NCBI GenBank assembly: GCA_025457845.1
Contig: JALOTO010000001.1
Location: 1 to 39,750 of the forward strand
Reading direction: 5' to 3'
DNA from: Thermoplasmata archaeon
GTDB taxonomy: Archaea; Thermoplasmatota; Thermoplasmata; UBA10834
DNA: 39,750 bases
Part shown: piece after piece, positions 7,600 to 16,582 of the stretch
How positions within the stretch are numbered: the stretch's first letter is position 1
Layout of the letters: every line of letters begins with the position of its first letter
Made by a program: the position numbers and the translations under genes
Notes under the pieces: model-generated
Database searches by the model: none
What the model saw: the letters and a program-made list of their open reading frames with translations, nothing else
Told to the model about the DNA's origin: nothing

Positions 7600-8193
7600 G
7601 TGGGGACGGTACTTGAACACCGTCCGTCGCTCTACATAGTCATGCGACACCACATCAGGGGACCGACCAAGAAGCTGGCTCCGACCGTAGACTCCGAGAC
7701 TTCCTGCCCACACTCCTTCAACGACGAGGACGGGTTCGAACTCGAGGTCGACTGTCACGAATGTCCCGGGGCGAGCGACCTGCACAACAGGCGGTGCGCC
7801 TCCGGGATGGTGCACATTCTGGCCACTGGTGCCCGCCCCGAGTCGATCGTGCTCAAGAGATACATCCACAAGCGGTTCAGAGGCGCGCAGGTCGAGCTCC
7901 TGTGCGCGGCCGCCGAGGAGCTGTGCGCCTTGACCCGCGCGATGTCTGCGGCCGAGCCACCGTCCGACAAGGAGTGTCGGACATGCGTAGCCAGAGCCAC
8001 GCGCGTGATAGCTGCCATGAGGGGGAGGCTACTCGAAGACCCGGGAAGCTACTTCGAGCGGGCGGCGGAGCTGTCCGACCAGTTCCGGTCGAAAGCCATG
8101 GCCACGACATGTGCGCGCGCCCGCACGTGCATCGACGAGACCCTCTCCGTCACAACCGTGCGCCCCCTGAAGGATGGTGGACACGGTGTCTAG
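7600..8193 (+). CDS. Cysteine-rich protein next to the secretion ATPase
   Basis: A 197-residue soluble protein with an N-terminal cysteine module (TSCPHSF, VDCHECPGAS, NRRCASGM) and a later CRTC pair followed by helices. In many archaea a similar C...CxxC...C module, followed by an (R/D)xIVL-type strand, forms the N-terminus of the secretion ATPase itself; here it is a separate gene whose end overlaps the ATPase start by 20 bases. It probably binds metal or Fe-S and works with the ATPase; this is inference from context. The start is GTG at 7600 or ATG at 7642, neither with a clear ribosome-binding site. It is the first gene of the plus-strand half of the locus. Confidence 0.65.
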   Translation: MGTVLEHRPSLYIVMRHHIRGPTKKLAPTVDSETSCPHSFNDEDGFELEVDCHECPGASDLHNRRCASGMVHILATGARPESIVLKRYIHKRFRGAQVELLCAAAEELCALTRAMSAAEPPSDKECRTCVARATRVIAAMRGRLLEDPGSYFERAAELSDQFRSKAMATTCARARTCIDETLSVTTVRPLKDGGHGV

Positions 8194-9937
8194 GGCAGGC
8201 CCGCCGAGGATCATCGGGGGAGGGGCCGTCCCGGCTGACGCGCGTGCGAGGGAAACCCCGCTCCCGCGCGTGCGCGTGGACGCGTGTGCCGCGGATGGGC
8301 GCTTCGAGACCCGTCCCTGCTTCTCCCACTCATGGGTGGATCAGTCACCCGTCAAGGACGGGATGGAGATCGCGAGCTACCTCATCGAAGGGGTGCCGGT
8401 GAGGGTTGTGAACAGGGAGGCGAGGAGCCACGGGGAGTACCTGTTCGACCCGCCGGAGTACCGGCTGCCGCCCCGTCAGCTCCAGATCCTGGGCGAGGCG
8501 GTCGACACCATCGCGGACGCCGTGCCGGCGGACGTCGAGCTCAGCTCCCTGTGGACACTCAGACCATATATCAAGTCGAAGGCGAAGGACATCGTGTACA
8601 AACGGCTGGTCGCATCCTCCGATATGGGAAGCGACGCCAAGGAGACAGACAGGGAGAGCGATTTCCTGGCGGACATCCTCTGCAGGTACACCGCGGGGTA
8701 CGGGGCGCTCGAGATCCTTCTCAAGGACCCGAACGTCCAGGACATCTACGTCGACGCCCCCTCCAGCCAGACACCTGTCGAGGTCGTGCTGCGGTCGGAC
8801 CTCGGGAGCGCCGTCAGACAGAAGTGTCGGACGAACCTCTATCTGGGCGCGCGCGACCTGGCCGCGATGGTCTCCCGCGTGAAGTTCGAGACCGGCAGGC
8901 CGTTCTCCGAGGCCGCACCCGTCCTCGAGGCGGACATGCGGCGGCTGGGCGCGAGGGTCACCATCGTGGGCCCTCCTTTGAGCGACAAGGGCCTTTCCGT
9001 GGCGATAAGGAAGCATTCTCCCGCCGCGTGGACGTTGCCCGCCCTGATAGCCAACGGCTCATTGTCGCCCCTGCTCTCGGCCTTCCTGTGGGCATGCGTC
9101 GCCGGCAGGAGGACGGTCCTCATCGCTGGGAGCAGGGGGGCCGGGAAGACCACCCTCCTCGGCGCAATGATGATGGAGTTCCCGCTCTCCCAGAGGATCA
9201 TGGTCCTGGAGGACACACCTGAGGTCCCCGTGTCCAGGCTCCAGGGGCTCGGGTACGACATCTCATCCCTGCGGTTCTCCGCCCACGGGGACGAGAGCGG
9301 GTCGGCGAGGGACGCCCTCAGGGTAAGCCTCAGGATGGGAGAGAGCGCCATCGTGATCGGCGAGGTCAGGGGGGACGAGGCGAAGGTGCTCTACGAGAGC
9401 ATGAGGGCGGGGAGCGCGGGGTCCTCCGTCATCGGGACGATACACGGGAACTCGGCTAAAGGGGTTCTCGACAGGGCAGTGGAGGACCTCGGCGTCTCCG
9501 AGAGGGCGTTCTCCTCGACGGACATCATAATCGTCATCGGGCTGATGAGGTCGCCTGACGGGACCAGGTTCACGAGGAGGGTGACACAGGTCACGGAGGT
9601 CAGGGAGGACGACGGCACCGTGACCCTCGTCGACCTCTTCAACACGGACCCGGGCTGCATGTGCGCAAAACCGACCTCCGAGTTCTCCCATTCGTGCAAG
9701 ACCGTCGCGGGCATCGCGGGAGCCCTGGGGACATCGCCGGAAGCCGTGATGGACGTGGTGAAGACGAGGGCACATGCGGACCAGCTCGTCGCCGAGGCAG
9801 CACCGGGGCCCAGGTGCACCGATTCGGAGAGGATTGAGTCCAACGAATTCCTTGCCCAGGCCCTCTTCTGCGCGGAAGGGCCCGAGGCCGGCCTGGAACG
9901 ATGGAGGACATGGCTCGCCTCAAGGGAGAGGAGGTGA
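8174..9937 (+). CDS. Type II/IV secretion system ATPase (TadA/GspE/FlaI family)
   Basis: A 587-residue ATPase that powers assembly or retraction of archaeal type IV pilus-like filaments. The central N-domain contains SDKGLSVAIRKHS, and the Walker A motif GSRGAGKTT is at residues 319-327. An Asp-box region (IMVLEDTPEV), Walker B-like AIVIGEVRG and His-box GTIHGNSAKG follow in the usual order. The C-terminal ~100 residues include CMCAKP and HSC cysteines and are longer than in FlaI. The ATG has GAAGG just upstream, within the end of the cysteine-rich gene. The TadC-like platform gene follows after 4 bases. No motor or chemotaxis genes are nearby, so adhesion or secretion is more likely than an archaellum. 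Confidence 0.92.
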   Translation: MVDTVSRAGPPRIIGGGAVPADARARETPLPRVRVDACAADGRFETRPCFSHSWVDQSPVKDGMEIASYLIEGVPVRVVNREARSHGEYLFDPPEYRLPPRQLQILGEAVDTIADAVPADVELSSLWTLRPYIKSKAKDIVYKRLVASSDMGSDAKETDRESDFLADILCRYTAGYGALEILLKDPNVQDIYVDAPSSQTPVEVVLRSDLGSAVRQKCRTNLYLGARDLAAMVSRVKFETGRPFSEAAPVLEADMRRLGARVTIVGPPLSDKGLSVAIRKHSPAAWTLPALIANGSLSPLLSAFLWACVAGRRTVLIAGSRGAGKTTLLGAMMMEFPLSQRIMVLEDTPEVPVSRLQGLGYDISSLRFSAHGDESGSARDALRVSLRMGESAIVIGEVRGDEAKVLYESMRAGSAGSSVIGTIHGNSAKGVLDRAVEDLGVSERAFSSTDIIIVIGLMRSPDGTRFTRRVTQVTEVREDDGTVTLVDLFNTDPGCMCAKPTSEFSHSCKTVAGIAGALGTSPEAVMDVVKTRAHADQLVAEAAPGPRCTDSERIESNEFLAQALFCAEGPEAGLERWRTWLASRERR

Positions 9938-9941
9938 CACC

Positions 9942-11738
9942 ATGGCCGGGGACGGCTCGAGCTATGTAAGGTCCTGCGAGCTGCTGGCGGACATGTCAAG
10001 GCGGCTGGGGACCTCGCAGAGGGCCCGCGGGGCCGCGAAGAGAGGTGGGCGGGAGGAGTCCGCGCGCGAGAAGGCCATTGGAAGGGACCTGGCGCTGTCA
10101 GCCCTCGACCTGCGACGGCAGACCGTCACGGACGCCGCAAGAGGGGCGGCGGCCGTGTCCGCGTGCGCGCTTGCATGCGCCGCCGCGTGCGCGTTCGTTC
10201 TCGCCGGGGCGGGCCACGCCTTCGCGGTCGCGGCACTGGCGCTCGTGGTGCCGTTCCTGGTCGCCGGGGCCATCAAGGGATACCCATCTGCGCTGGCCGC
10301 CCGGAGGGCCGCCAGGGTCCTCAAGGACTCGACCGGCGCGGTCAACCTCATGATCATGAGCCTCAGGCACGAGGCGTCGATATCCAGGGCGATCAGGTTC
10401 GCATCCGCCAGGAAGGACGACTTCTCGGACGAGCTGAGGAGGTGCACCTGGGGGGTGGTCATGGGGAGGCACCACACGTTCGAGGACTCGCTCCAGCGCA
10501 TGGGGGACCGGTGGGCCGCCCACAGCGGCGAGCTCAAGGCCGCTCTCAACTCGATGGTCACCGCGTCCTGCGAAGCCACCGAGGAGGGGAGGCGGAGGGC
10601 GCTCGACAGGGCCAACAGGTCCATGGTCGCTGGAGCGCGGAGGAGGATCGAGGAGTACGCCCTCTCCCTCTCCACCCCGAGCATGGTGATGTTCGGCCTC
10701 GGGATCCTCCTTCCCATAATGGTCGGCTCGTTCCTACCCATGATGTCATGGGACCTCTGGTCGCCGTCCTACGGTGACGCGCCGATGGAGGGAAGCACGA
10801 CCAGCGCGGTCATCCAGACCGCGTTCGTCATGAACCTGGTCTTCCCGCTGGTCGCCTTCATGGTGGCGAGCGACGCGGCGTCGAAGCACCCGCTCGAGAG
10901 GACCGGGACCGGCAAGGGCCGTCCGGCACGGCTCGGGCCAGCGCTCCCCGTCGCAGCCGCATCGGCATCCGCCGCCACGCTGACCTGCAGCCTGGTCTTC
11001 CTCGACGGCATCTGGATGGCCGCGTCCGCGCTGCTATCGGTCACGGTCCCGCTCGGAGCGGTCCTCATGGCGGTCGGACGCGATGATCCTCGCCAGTCGC
11101 ATGGTGGAACCGGCACGGGCCTCGAGGACGGCCTCTTCAGGGTGGGAGCGAGGATGCTGGAGGGCGAGAACTTCGAGACCGCCCTGCGCAGGGCGGCCGA
11201 GGACTGTGGGGACGACGCATCGGCGATGCGCAGATTGGCGGTGGGCTCCTGCGTCCTCGGGCTGGACGCTGTCGGCGCGGGGCCAGATGCCCGGTCACTG
11301 GCCGGGACTAACGCGGGCGAGGCGTTCGCGGTCGTCCGCGAGGCGGCCAAGAAGGACGAGAGGGCGGCGGGGCTGCTCGCGATGGACATCTCGGCGTACC
11401 TCAGGGACCTGAGGGAACTGGAGACTTCTCTGAAGAGCAGGCTCAGGCCTACGGTCTCCATGATGCGCATGACGGCACACGTGCTCGGGCCCGTGGTGCT
11501 CGGGGTGACCTACTCGATCTACCTGACGCTCTCGGGCATGATGGAGGGGCGCGGCATGGACCCGGGATGGCTCTTCCTGATACTCGGCGCGTTCCTGGCC
11601 GAGACCAACCTCGCGGTCACGTACTTCGTCTGGGGCATCCAGGGCAGGCCGGGGACCAGGGCCCTCGCGTACTCAGCCGGAGCATGCCTGCTCGTCTCGG
11701 AACTCGTGTACACGGCCACCGCGGTGCTGGCCTCCTGA
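9942..11738 (+). CDS. TadC/FlaJ-like secretion system membrane platform protein
   Basis: A 598-residue polytopic protein with two type II secretion F-type halves: helical cytosolic regions (KDSTGAVNLMIMSLRHEASI and RMLEGENFETALRRAAEDCG) each followed by transmembrane segments (for example MVMFGLGILLPIMVGSFLP, GPVVLGVTYSIYLTLSG and WLFLILGAFLAETNLAV). It is the inner-membrane anchor on which the adjacent ATPase acts. The ATG at 9942 follows GGAGGTGA, which also contains the ATPase stop; in-frame codons further upstream lie inside the ATPase gene. The tandem duplicated arrangement is typical of archaeal TadC-like proteins. The gene ends the plus-strand operon and is convergent with the DUF835 gene 5 bases away. 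Confidence 0.9.
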   Translation: MAGDGSSYVRSCELLADMSRRLGTSQRARGAAKRGGREESAREKAIGRDLALSALDLRRQTVTDAARGAAAVSACALACAAACAFVLAGAGHAFAVAALALVVPFLVAGAIKGYPSALAARRAARVLKDSTGAVNLMIMSLRHEASISRAIRFASARKDDFSDELRRCTWGVVMGRHHTFEDSLQRMGDRWAAHSGELKAALNSMVTASCEATEEGRRRALDRANRSMVAGARRRIEEYALSLSTPSMVMFGLGILLPIMVGSFLPMMSWDLWSPSYGDAPMEGSTTSAVIQTAFVMNLVFPLVAFMVASDAASKHPLERTGTGKGRPARLGPALPVAAASASAATLTCSLVFLDGIWMAASALLSVTVPLGAVLMAVGRDDPRQSHGGTGTGLEDGLFRVGARMLEGENFETALRRAAEDCGDDASAMRRLAVGSCVLGLDAVGAGPDARSLAGTNAGEAFAVVREAAKKDERAAGLLAMDISAYLRDLRELETSLKSRLRPTVSMMRMTAHVLGPVVLGVTYSIYLTLSGMMEGRGMDPGWLFLILGAFLAETNLAVTYFVWGIQGRPGTRALAYSAGACLLVSELVYTATAVLAS

Positions 11739-11743
11739 GCGGT

Positions 11744-12304
11744 TCAGGAGTCCTCGACGCCCGGGATGCGCTCCATGTTCCTCTCCAGGAGGGCGACCTC
11801 CTTGGTGTCGAAGGCCCGCGGGTCGACGGGGAGGATCATCATGGTGGAGCTCTGCGATATGTGGTCGTTGACCTGGTCGATCATCCTCAGGACCTTGGGG
11901 AAGTCGTTGTTGGAGACCAGGTACTCTATCCCGTCAAGCAGGATGACGCCGTTCTCGTGCTCCTCGACGAAGTTGATGAGGGTGTGGGTCAGGATGCCGA
12001 GGTTGGTCGGCGCGATGACGTCCGGCCCGGCCTTCGTGGCGAGCCAGTAGATCGGGGTCCGCTCGAGCCCGTACTTCTGCCTGACGAGGTCCGGGTGCTG
12101 GCGGGTGACCGCGAGGCCGACGGGGACCCTCCCCTCCTCGTGGGCGCTGATCATGTTGGAGAACGCGTCGAAGCTTATGTCGGGAGGTGACTCCTCGACG
12201 ACATATGACCTCCCGGGCTGCAGCTTGTACTTCCTGGAGATGCCGAGGCTGCTCTCCTTCCCGGCCGACTTCGACCTGGGCTTCTTGGACTGGAAGAGTC
12301 TCAT
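11744..12304 (-). CDS. DUF835 domain protein
   Basis: A 186-residue protein: a basic, low-complexity N-terminal tail (SKKPRSKSAGKES) then a DUF835 domain, recognisable by GRSYVVEESPP, ISAHEEGRVPVGLAVTRQHP, TPIYWLAT, ILLDGIEYLVSNNDF and MMILPVDPRAF. DUF835 proteins are found mainly in Thermococci and Thermoplasmatota, often beside or fused to receiver domains, and are predicted signalling modules with a RecA/KaiC-like flavour; function is unproven. The ATG at 12304 lies 4 bases after the receiver stop; a GTG at 12316 would overlap it. It forms a two-gene operon with the receiver. Confidence 0.8.
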   Translation of the reverse strand: MRLFQSKKPRSKSAGKESSLGISRKYKLQPGRSYVVEESPPDISFDAFSNMISAHEEGRVPVGLAVTRQHPDLVRQKYGLERTPIYWLATKAGPDVIAPTNLGILTHTLINFVEEHENGVILLDGIEYLVSNNDFPKVLRMIDQVNDHISQSSTMMILPVDPRAFDTKEVALLERNMERIPGVEDS

Positions 12305-12308
12305 CCGC

Positions 12309-12665
12309 TCAGTCACTCCACATCGCGAGGACGGAGCTGAGGGCGATGGCGTTGGTGGGCTTCAGCAGGAAGTCCTTCGCGCCCGCGTCCAGGCTCTGTC
12401 GGATCATCGTCTTGTTGATGATGGAGCTCATCGCGATGACCGTTGCCGACGGGTCGATGCCTATTATCTCCTTCGTGACGTCGACCCCTGACTTCCCCGG
12501 CAGGATCATGTCGACGAACGTGAACTTGGGGCGTTCCCGCCTGAACACCTCGACTGCCTGCTCGAAGTCCTCCGCTTCGAGTATGTCGTGGAACCCCGCG
12601 CGCACGAGCAGCTCGATCATGACCTTCCTGAAGGCCTCCGAATCGTCCACCACGAGTATCTTCAA
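12309..12665 (-). CDS. CheY-like response regulator receiver
   Basis: A 118-residue single receiver domain: acidic pair D7/D8 (VVDDSEAF), phospho-acceptor D52 (FVDMILPGKSG), the switch residue S80 (AMSS) and K102 (DFLLKP). There is no output domain, so it probably signals by protein contact, plausibly with the DUF835 partner translated right after it. The TTG start is chosen because it gives exactly receiver length, follows GGGTG by five bases, and lies about 40 bp from a TATA element at 12703-12710. Longer in-frame extensions upstream lack domain-like sequence. No histidine kinase is adjacent. Confidence 0.85.
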   Translation of the reverse strand: MKILVVDDSEAFRKVMIELLVRAGFHDILEAEDFEQAVEVFRRERPKFTFVDMILPGKSGVDVTKEIIGIDPSATVIAMSSIINKTMIRQSLDAGAKDFLLKPTNAIALSSVLAMWSD

Positions 12666-13009
12666 ATGAACACCCTGTCGCCGTACTGAATCCACATGGG
12701 CTGTATTATAGCTTGCAGCCATCTGAGAGGTAGGGTGAGATGGGCAGGCAATTGAGTTCCTGACGCCAGGCCCTTCCTCCACAATGTTTTGGAGCACGGG
12801 TCCTCAAAGGTAGCGTGCGACCAGGGAAGGGACTTACAGGCTACCCATCTCGGGTATGTCTTGTCCACGCGAATGCTTAATACTTGCCCTCCAGGACCCA
12901 GCCCGACGGGCCGGCGACGGGCGCAGAGGAACAAATAATATATACGGGCATGGGTATTCTTCACAAAACCACTTCTGATGGCATCAGTTTTCATCGACGG
13001 TGTTATTTC
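12666..13009. other. Divergent intergenic region, receiver and proteasome promoters
   Basis: This 344-base stretch holds no gene I can support. It contains the minus-strand TATA element of the receiver operon (TATAATAC, 12703-12710) and a plus-strand TATA element (AATAATATATA, 12934-12944) that predicts a proteasome transcript starting near 12965 with a leader of about 45 bases. Between them is nothing recognisable. Confidence 0.5.
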
Positions 13010-13648
13010 ATGAACGATGATGAAATGGTCAAGAAGGGCACGACCACGATAGGGCTAGTCTGCAAGGAAGGAGTAGTCTTGGCTACGGAGATGAGGGCCA
13101 CGATGGGCACGCTCATCGCCCACAAGACCACGCAGAAGCTTTTCAAGATCGACGACAACCTCGGGCTGACCGTCGCGGGGACGGTCGGGGACGCGCAGAC
13201 CCTCGCGAGGTACATAACCGCCGAGGTCGAGCTCTACAAGCTGAAGAGGGGCCAGCCGATGTCAGTGAAGTCCGCGGCCACCCTCACATCCAACATACTC
13301 GCGGGCAGCAGATACTACCCGTACTGGGTCGGCCTGATCATAGGCGGAGTCGACCACGAGGGGAGCCATGTGTACTCCCTCGACATGGTCGGCGGGGCCA
13401 TACCGGACGAGTACGTAACGACGGGTTCCGGCTCACCGTACGTCTACGGTGTCCTCGAGGACCACTTCCAGAAGGGCATGAGCATGAGCGACTCGCTCGA
13501 CCTCGCCATAAGGGCACTGCACGCCGCGATGAAGCGCGATTCTGCGTCGGGCGATGGCATGGCGATCGTGTCCATAACGCCTGAAGGCTTCTCGCTGCTG
13601 GACGAGAAGGAGATCCAGAAGCGCGTCGCCAAGATGAAGCTCACGTAG
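13010..13648 (+). CDS. psmB: Proteasome beta subunit
   Basis: A 212-residue archaeal 20S proteasome beta subunit, the N-terminal threonine protease of the core particle. A ten-residue propeptide (MNDDEMVKKG) precedes the catalytic threonine T11 (TTTIGLVCKEG). In mature numbering E17 (ATEMRATMG) and K33 are in place, and GSGSPYVYGVL and RDSASGDGM supply the other conserved active-site residues. It resembles the Thermoplasma subunit in length and in the RDSASG segment. The start ATG has only a weak GGTG upstream. An in-frame ATG at 12950 would give a longer propeptide but lies too close to the TATA element. No alpha subunit gene is in the window. FttA follows on the same strand after a hairpin. 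Confidence 0.95.
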   Translation: MNDDEMVKKGTTTIGLVCKEGVVLATEMRATMGTLIAHKTTQKLFKIDDNLGLTVAGTVGDAQTLARYITAEVELYKLKRGQPMSVKSAATLTSNILAGSRYYPYWVGLIIGGVDHEGSHVYSLDMVGGAIPDEYVTTGSGSPYVYGVLEDHFQKGMSMSDSLDLAIRALHAAMKRDSASGDGMAIVSITPEGFSLLDEKEIQKRVAKMKLT

Positions 13649-13668
13649 AGCTGCACCGCAACCGCGGG

Positions 13669-13691
13669 GACCCGGGCCCCAGGGCCGGGTC
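13669..13691 (+). other. GC-rich inverted repeat between psmB and fttA
   Basis: GACCCGGGCCC and GGGCCGGGTC form a stem of ten pairs with one bulged G and almost no loop. It lies 20 bases after the proteasome stop and about 40 before the FttA start. No T-run follows, so it is not an obvious terminator. Confidence 0.4.
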
Positions 13692-13728
13692 ACCACACAC
13701 ACGAATCACATTCAGTAGAGTGAATCCA

Positions 13729-15642
13729 ATGGGTATAGAGAAGGTTCTAGAAGAGGCCAGGGAGGCCGTTAGGAAGACCATCCCATCACACATCGAGGTC
13801 ACCGACGTCGATTTCGAGGGGCCGGTCATAGTCATATACACCCGCAACCTCGAGGAGTTCGCGCACAACAACGACCTCGTCCGCCAGCTGGCGCAGTCCC
13901 TCCGCAGGAGGGTAGCGATAAGGCCGGACCCGAAGATGCTGGCCGACACCGAGAGCGCCGAGGAGCAGATCAGGAAGATCATCCCCGAGGAAGCGAAGAT
14001 CACCAACATCTACTTCGAGGACGACACCGGGGAGGTCACGATAGAGGCCCTCTCGCCGGGACTGGTCATAGGCAAGCACGGTGCTGTCCTCAACGAGATC
14101 AAGAAGGAGATCGGCTGGGCACCCAAGGTCGTCAGGGCGCCGCCCATCCCGTCGAAGACCGTCAGCGACATTCGTACCTACCTGAGGAAGGTCCAGGACG
14201 AGAGGAAGGAGTTCCTGAGGAAGGTCGGGAAGAAGCTGATGCGCCAGAAGACCTCGGACGACACGATCCTGAGGATCACTGCCCTCGGAGGCTTCAGGGA
14301 GGTCGGCAGGAGCGCCGCCCTCCTCATGACCAGGGAGAGCAAGGTCCTCATCGACTGCGGCGTGGCTGTCTCCGCGGACGAGAACGGCATGACGCCCTAC
14401 CTCAACGCGCCGGAGCTGCAGCCCCTCGACTCGATCGACGGGGTGGTCGTGACCCACGCCCACCTGGACCATTCGGGGCTCGTGCCCGCCCTCTTCAAGT
14501 ACGGCTACGAGGGCCCGGTCTACTGCACGCCCCCGACCAGGGACCTCATGTCCCTTCTGCACGTCGACTACATCAAGGTCGCCGTCGGCGAGGCGAAGAA
14601 GCCCCCGTACGAATCGTCCCACATACGAGAGGCGGTCATGCACACCATACCCCTCAAGTACGGGGAGACCACGGACATCTCCCCCGACGTCAGGCTGACC
14701 TTCCAGAACGCCGGGCACATCCTCGGCTCGGCGATCGCCCACTTCCATGTCGGGGACGGGCTGTACAACGTGGCGTTCTCCGGAGACATCAAGTTCGAGA
14801 AGTCCTGGCTGTTCAACGCGACCGTCAACAAGTTCCCGCGGCTCGAGACCCTGGTCATCGAGTCCACCTACGGCGGCTACCACGACATGCAGCCGAGCAG
14901 GCAGGAGGCTGCCAACCAGGTGAAGGACACGGTCCGCAGCACCCTGGCCAGGGGTGGCAAGGTGCTCATACCCGTCTTCGCCGTCGGCAGGTCCCAGGAG
15001 GTCATGCTCGTCCTCGAGGAGGGGATGAGGAACCACCAGATCCAGAGGGCCCCGATCTACCTCGACGGGATGATATGGGAGGCGACCGCGATACACACGG
15101 CCTACCCCGAGTACCTCAACAGCCAGCTGAGGACCCAGATCTTCCAGATGGGCGAGAACCCGTTCCTGTCGGATGTGTTCAAGCGCGTCGACAGCTCGGA
15201 CATGAGGGAGCGCATCGCCCACGACCCCGAGCCGTGCATAGTGCTGGCCACTGGCGGCATGATGAACGGCGGGCCCGTGATGGAGTACTTCAAGTCATGG
15301 TGCGACAACCAGCTGAACACGCTGGTCTTCGTCGGGTTCCAGGGCGAGGGGACCATGGGACGCAAGATCCAGAAGGGCTGGAGCGACATCACCCTCAACG
15401 ACCGCGGGAAGCAGCTCACCCTCCACATGAGGATGGACGTCGAGACGGTCGACGGCTTCTCCGGCCACTCCGACAGGCGACAGCTGGTCAACTACATCAG
15501 CACCCTGGAGCCGAGGCCCGAGCGCATCATAATCAACCACGGCGAGGACTTCAAGTGCTCCGACCTTGCGAGCACAATATACAAGAAGTTCGGGATCGAG
15601 ACGCGCGCGCCGATGAACCTCGAGACCATCAGGCTCAAGTGA
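13729..15642 (+). CDS. fttA: KH/beta-CASP ribonuclease, archaeal transcription termination factor FttA (aCPSF1)
   Basis: A 637-residue protein with the full archaeal CPSF1 layout: two N-terminal KH domains (about residues 1-140, with LVIGKHGAVLNEIKKEI), a metallo-beta-lactamase core with THAHLDHSG, further metal ligands in NAGHILGSA and FSGDIKF, and a beta-CASP domain ending with FSGHSDRRQL and INHGE. It cleaves nascent RNA and ends transcription in archaea. ATG 13729 (MGIEKVLEEAR) is preferred over GTG 13720 because GAGTGA precedes it. Length matches orthologues. A long antisense frame across this gene is a codon-bias shadow. Confidence 0.95.
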   Translation: MGIEKVLEEAREAVRKTIPSHIEVTDVDFEGPVIVIYTRNLEEFAHNNDLVRQLAQSLRRRVAIRPDPKMLADTESAEEQIRKIIPEEAKITNIYFEDDTGEVTIEALSPGLVIGKHGAVLNEIKKEIGWAPKVVRAPPIPSKTVSDIRTYLRKVQDERKEFLRKVGKKLMRQKTSDDTILRITALGGFREVGRSAALLMTRESKVLIDCGVAVSADENGMTPYLNAPELQPLDSIDGVVVTHAHLDHSGLVPALFKYGYEGPVYCTPPTRDLMSLLHVDYIKVAVGEAKKPPYESSHIREAVMHTIPLKYGETTDISPDVRLTFQNAGHILGSAIAHFHVGDGLYNVAFSGDIKFEKSWLFNATVNKFPRLETLVIESTYGGYHDMQPSRQEAANQVKDTVRSTLARGGKVLIPVFAVGRSQEVMLVLEEGMRNHQIQRAPIYLDGMIWEATAIHTAYPEYLNSQLRTQIFQMGENPFLSDVFKRVDSSDMRERIAHDPEPCIVLATGGMMNGGPVMEYFKSWCDNQLNTLVFVGFQGEGTMGRKIQKGWSDITLNDRGKQLTLHMRMDVETVDGFSGHSDRRQLVNYISTLEPRPERIIINHGEDFKCSDLASTIYKKFGIETRAPMNLETIRLK

Positions 15643-15646
15643 GGCG

Positions 15647-16573
15647 TCACCTGACGGAGAGCCTCTGCCCTTTCTTCCCCGCCAGGACCACGCGGCTGTC
15701 CTCCCGTTCTGCCAGTATCTCCATGGAGAGCCTTGATGCCAGCCGTTCCGAGAACTCCCTGACCGATGCGTGGGAGGGCATGTTGTCGACCGTCATCCTC
15801 GTCCTGGAGTCGCCTACGAAGACGTAGCCCTTCGGCTCGACGAACGTCGGGTCGGCCCGCTCGTCCAGCCTGGCGTACTCGTCCTCCCATCCGAGGTTCC
15901 AGCCCTTGACCAGCGTGTGGCGCACGACGGTGCGCGTCGAGAGCGAAGGCAGGAGGTCGAGGGTCTTCATGAGGTTCTCCCAGGCCCTCGGGAACTGGGG
16001 GACGCACAGCCGCCCGAAGACATCCTCGTTGGGCGCGGCCACGGTGACGTAGAGCTGGGTCGGGAGGGTGGACAGCCTGGCCAGCGCCTCTGGGACCGAA
16101 CCGTTGGTGACAAGGAATGTCGTCATCCCCCTCCGCTTGCACAACGCGATGAACTCCCCCAGGTCCGGATAGAGGGTGGGCTCCCCGGACAGGGAGATGG
16201 CCACCTGGTTCGGGGAGCGCGCCTCCTCCCACATCTTGGGATCGCAGCGCTCGTCCCCCTTGAAGCCTGAGACCAGGAGCCTCTGCTCCTCGATGCACAT
16301 GTCGAGCAGGCGCTCCGGCTCGGGGTATCCGGCCTCGCCGAAGCCGGTCATCCCGTGGTACCTCCAGCAGAAGAGACATCTGAAATTGCACACGTTGACG
16401 GCGGGGGTCATCTGCAGGCATCTGTGGCACTCGATGCCGTAGAACTCCTCCTTGTAACATGACCGCCCGTGGATGAGCTTCTGGCGCATCCAGTGGCAGA
16501 GCTTCACGGCGCCGGCTCCGTCCACTATGCGGTACTGCTGCCTCTCCAGATGCTCCTTCGTCCTTGCGTCCAT
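15647..16573 (-). CDS. taw1: 4-demethylwyosine synthase (radical SAM)
   Basis: A 308-residue radical-SAM enzyme that converts N1-methylguanosine-37 of tRNA-Phe plus pyruvate to 4-demethylwyosine. The radical-SAM cysteines are C62, C66 and C69 (CNFRCLFC), and the second cluster cysteines characteristic of TYW1/Taw1 are C26, C39 and C52 (KLCHW, GRSCYK, CHRC), the same positions as in the Methanocaldococcus enzyme. SLSGEPTLYP and LVTNGSVPEAL fit the family. There is no flavodoxin domain, as in all archaeal forms. It lies 9 bases downstream of the RFC-L gene on the same strand and is probably co-transcribed with it. Confidence 0.93.
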   Translation of the reverse strand: MDARTKEHLERQQYRIVDGAGAVKLCHWMRQKLIHGRSCYKEEFYGIECHRCLQMTPAVNVCNFRCLFCWRYHGMTGFGEAGYPEPERLLDMCIEEQRLLVSGFKGDERCDPKMWEEARSPNQVAISLSGEPTLYPDLGEFIALCKRRGMTTFLVTNGSVPEALARLSTLPTQLYVTVAAPNEDVFGRLCVPQFPRAWENLMKTLDLLPSLSTRTVVRHTLVKGWNLGWEDEYARLDERADPTFVEPKGYVFVGDSRTRMTVDNMPSHASVREFSERLASRLSMEILAEREDSRVVLAGKKGQRLSVR

Positions 16574-16582
16574 GCGGAATCC

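Noticed and set aside
13786..15222. A 478-codon open frame antisense to fttA
   Set aside because: High-GC third-position bias leaves antisense frames open. The product is low-complexity and FttA is a certain gene.
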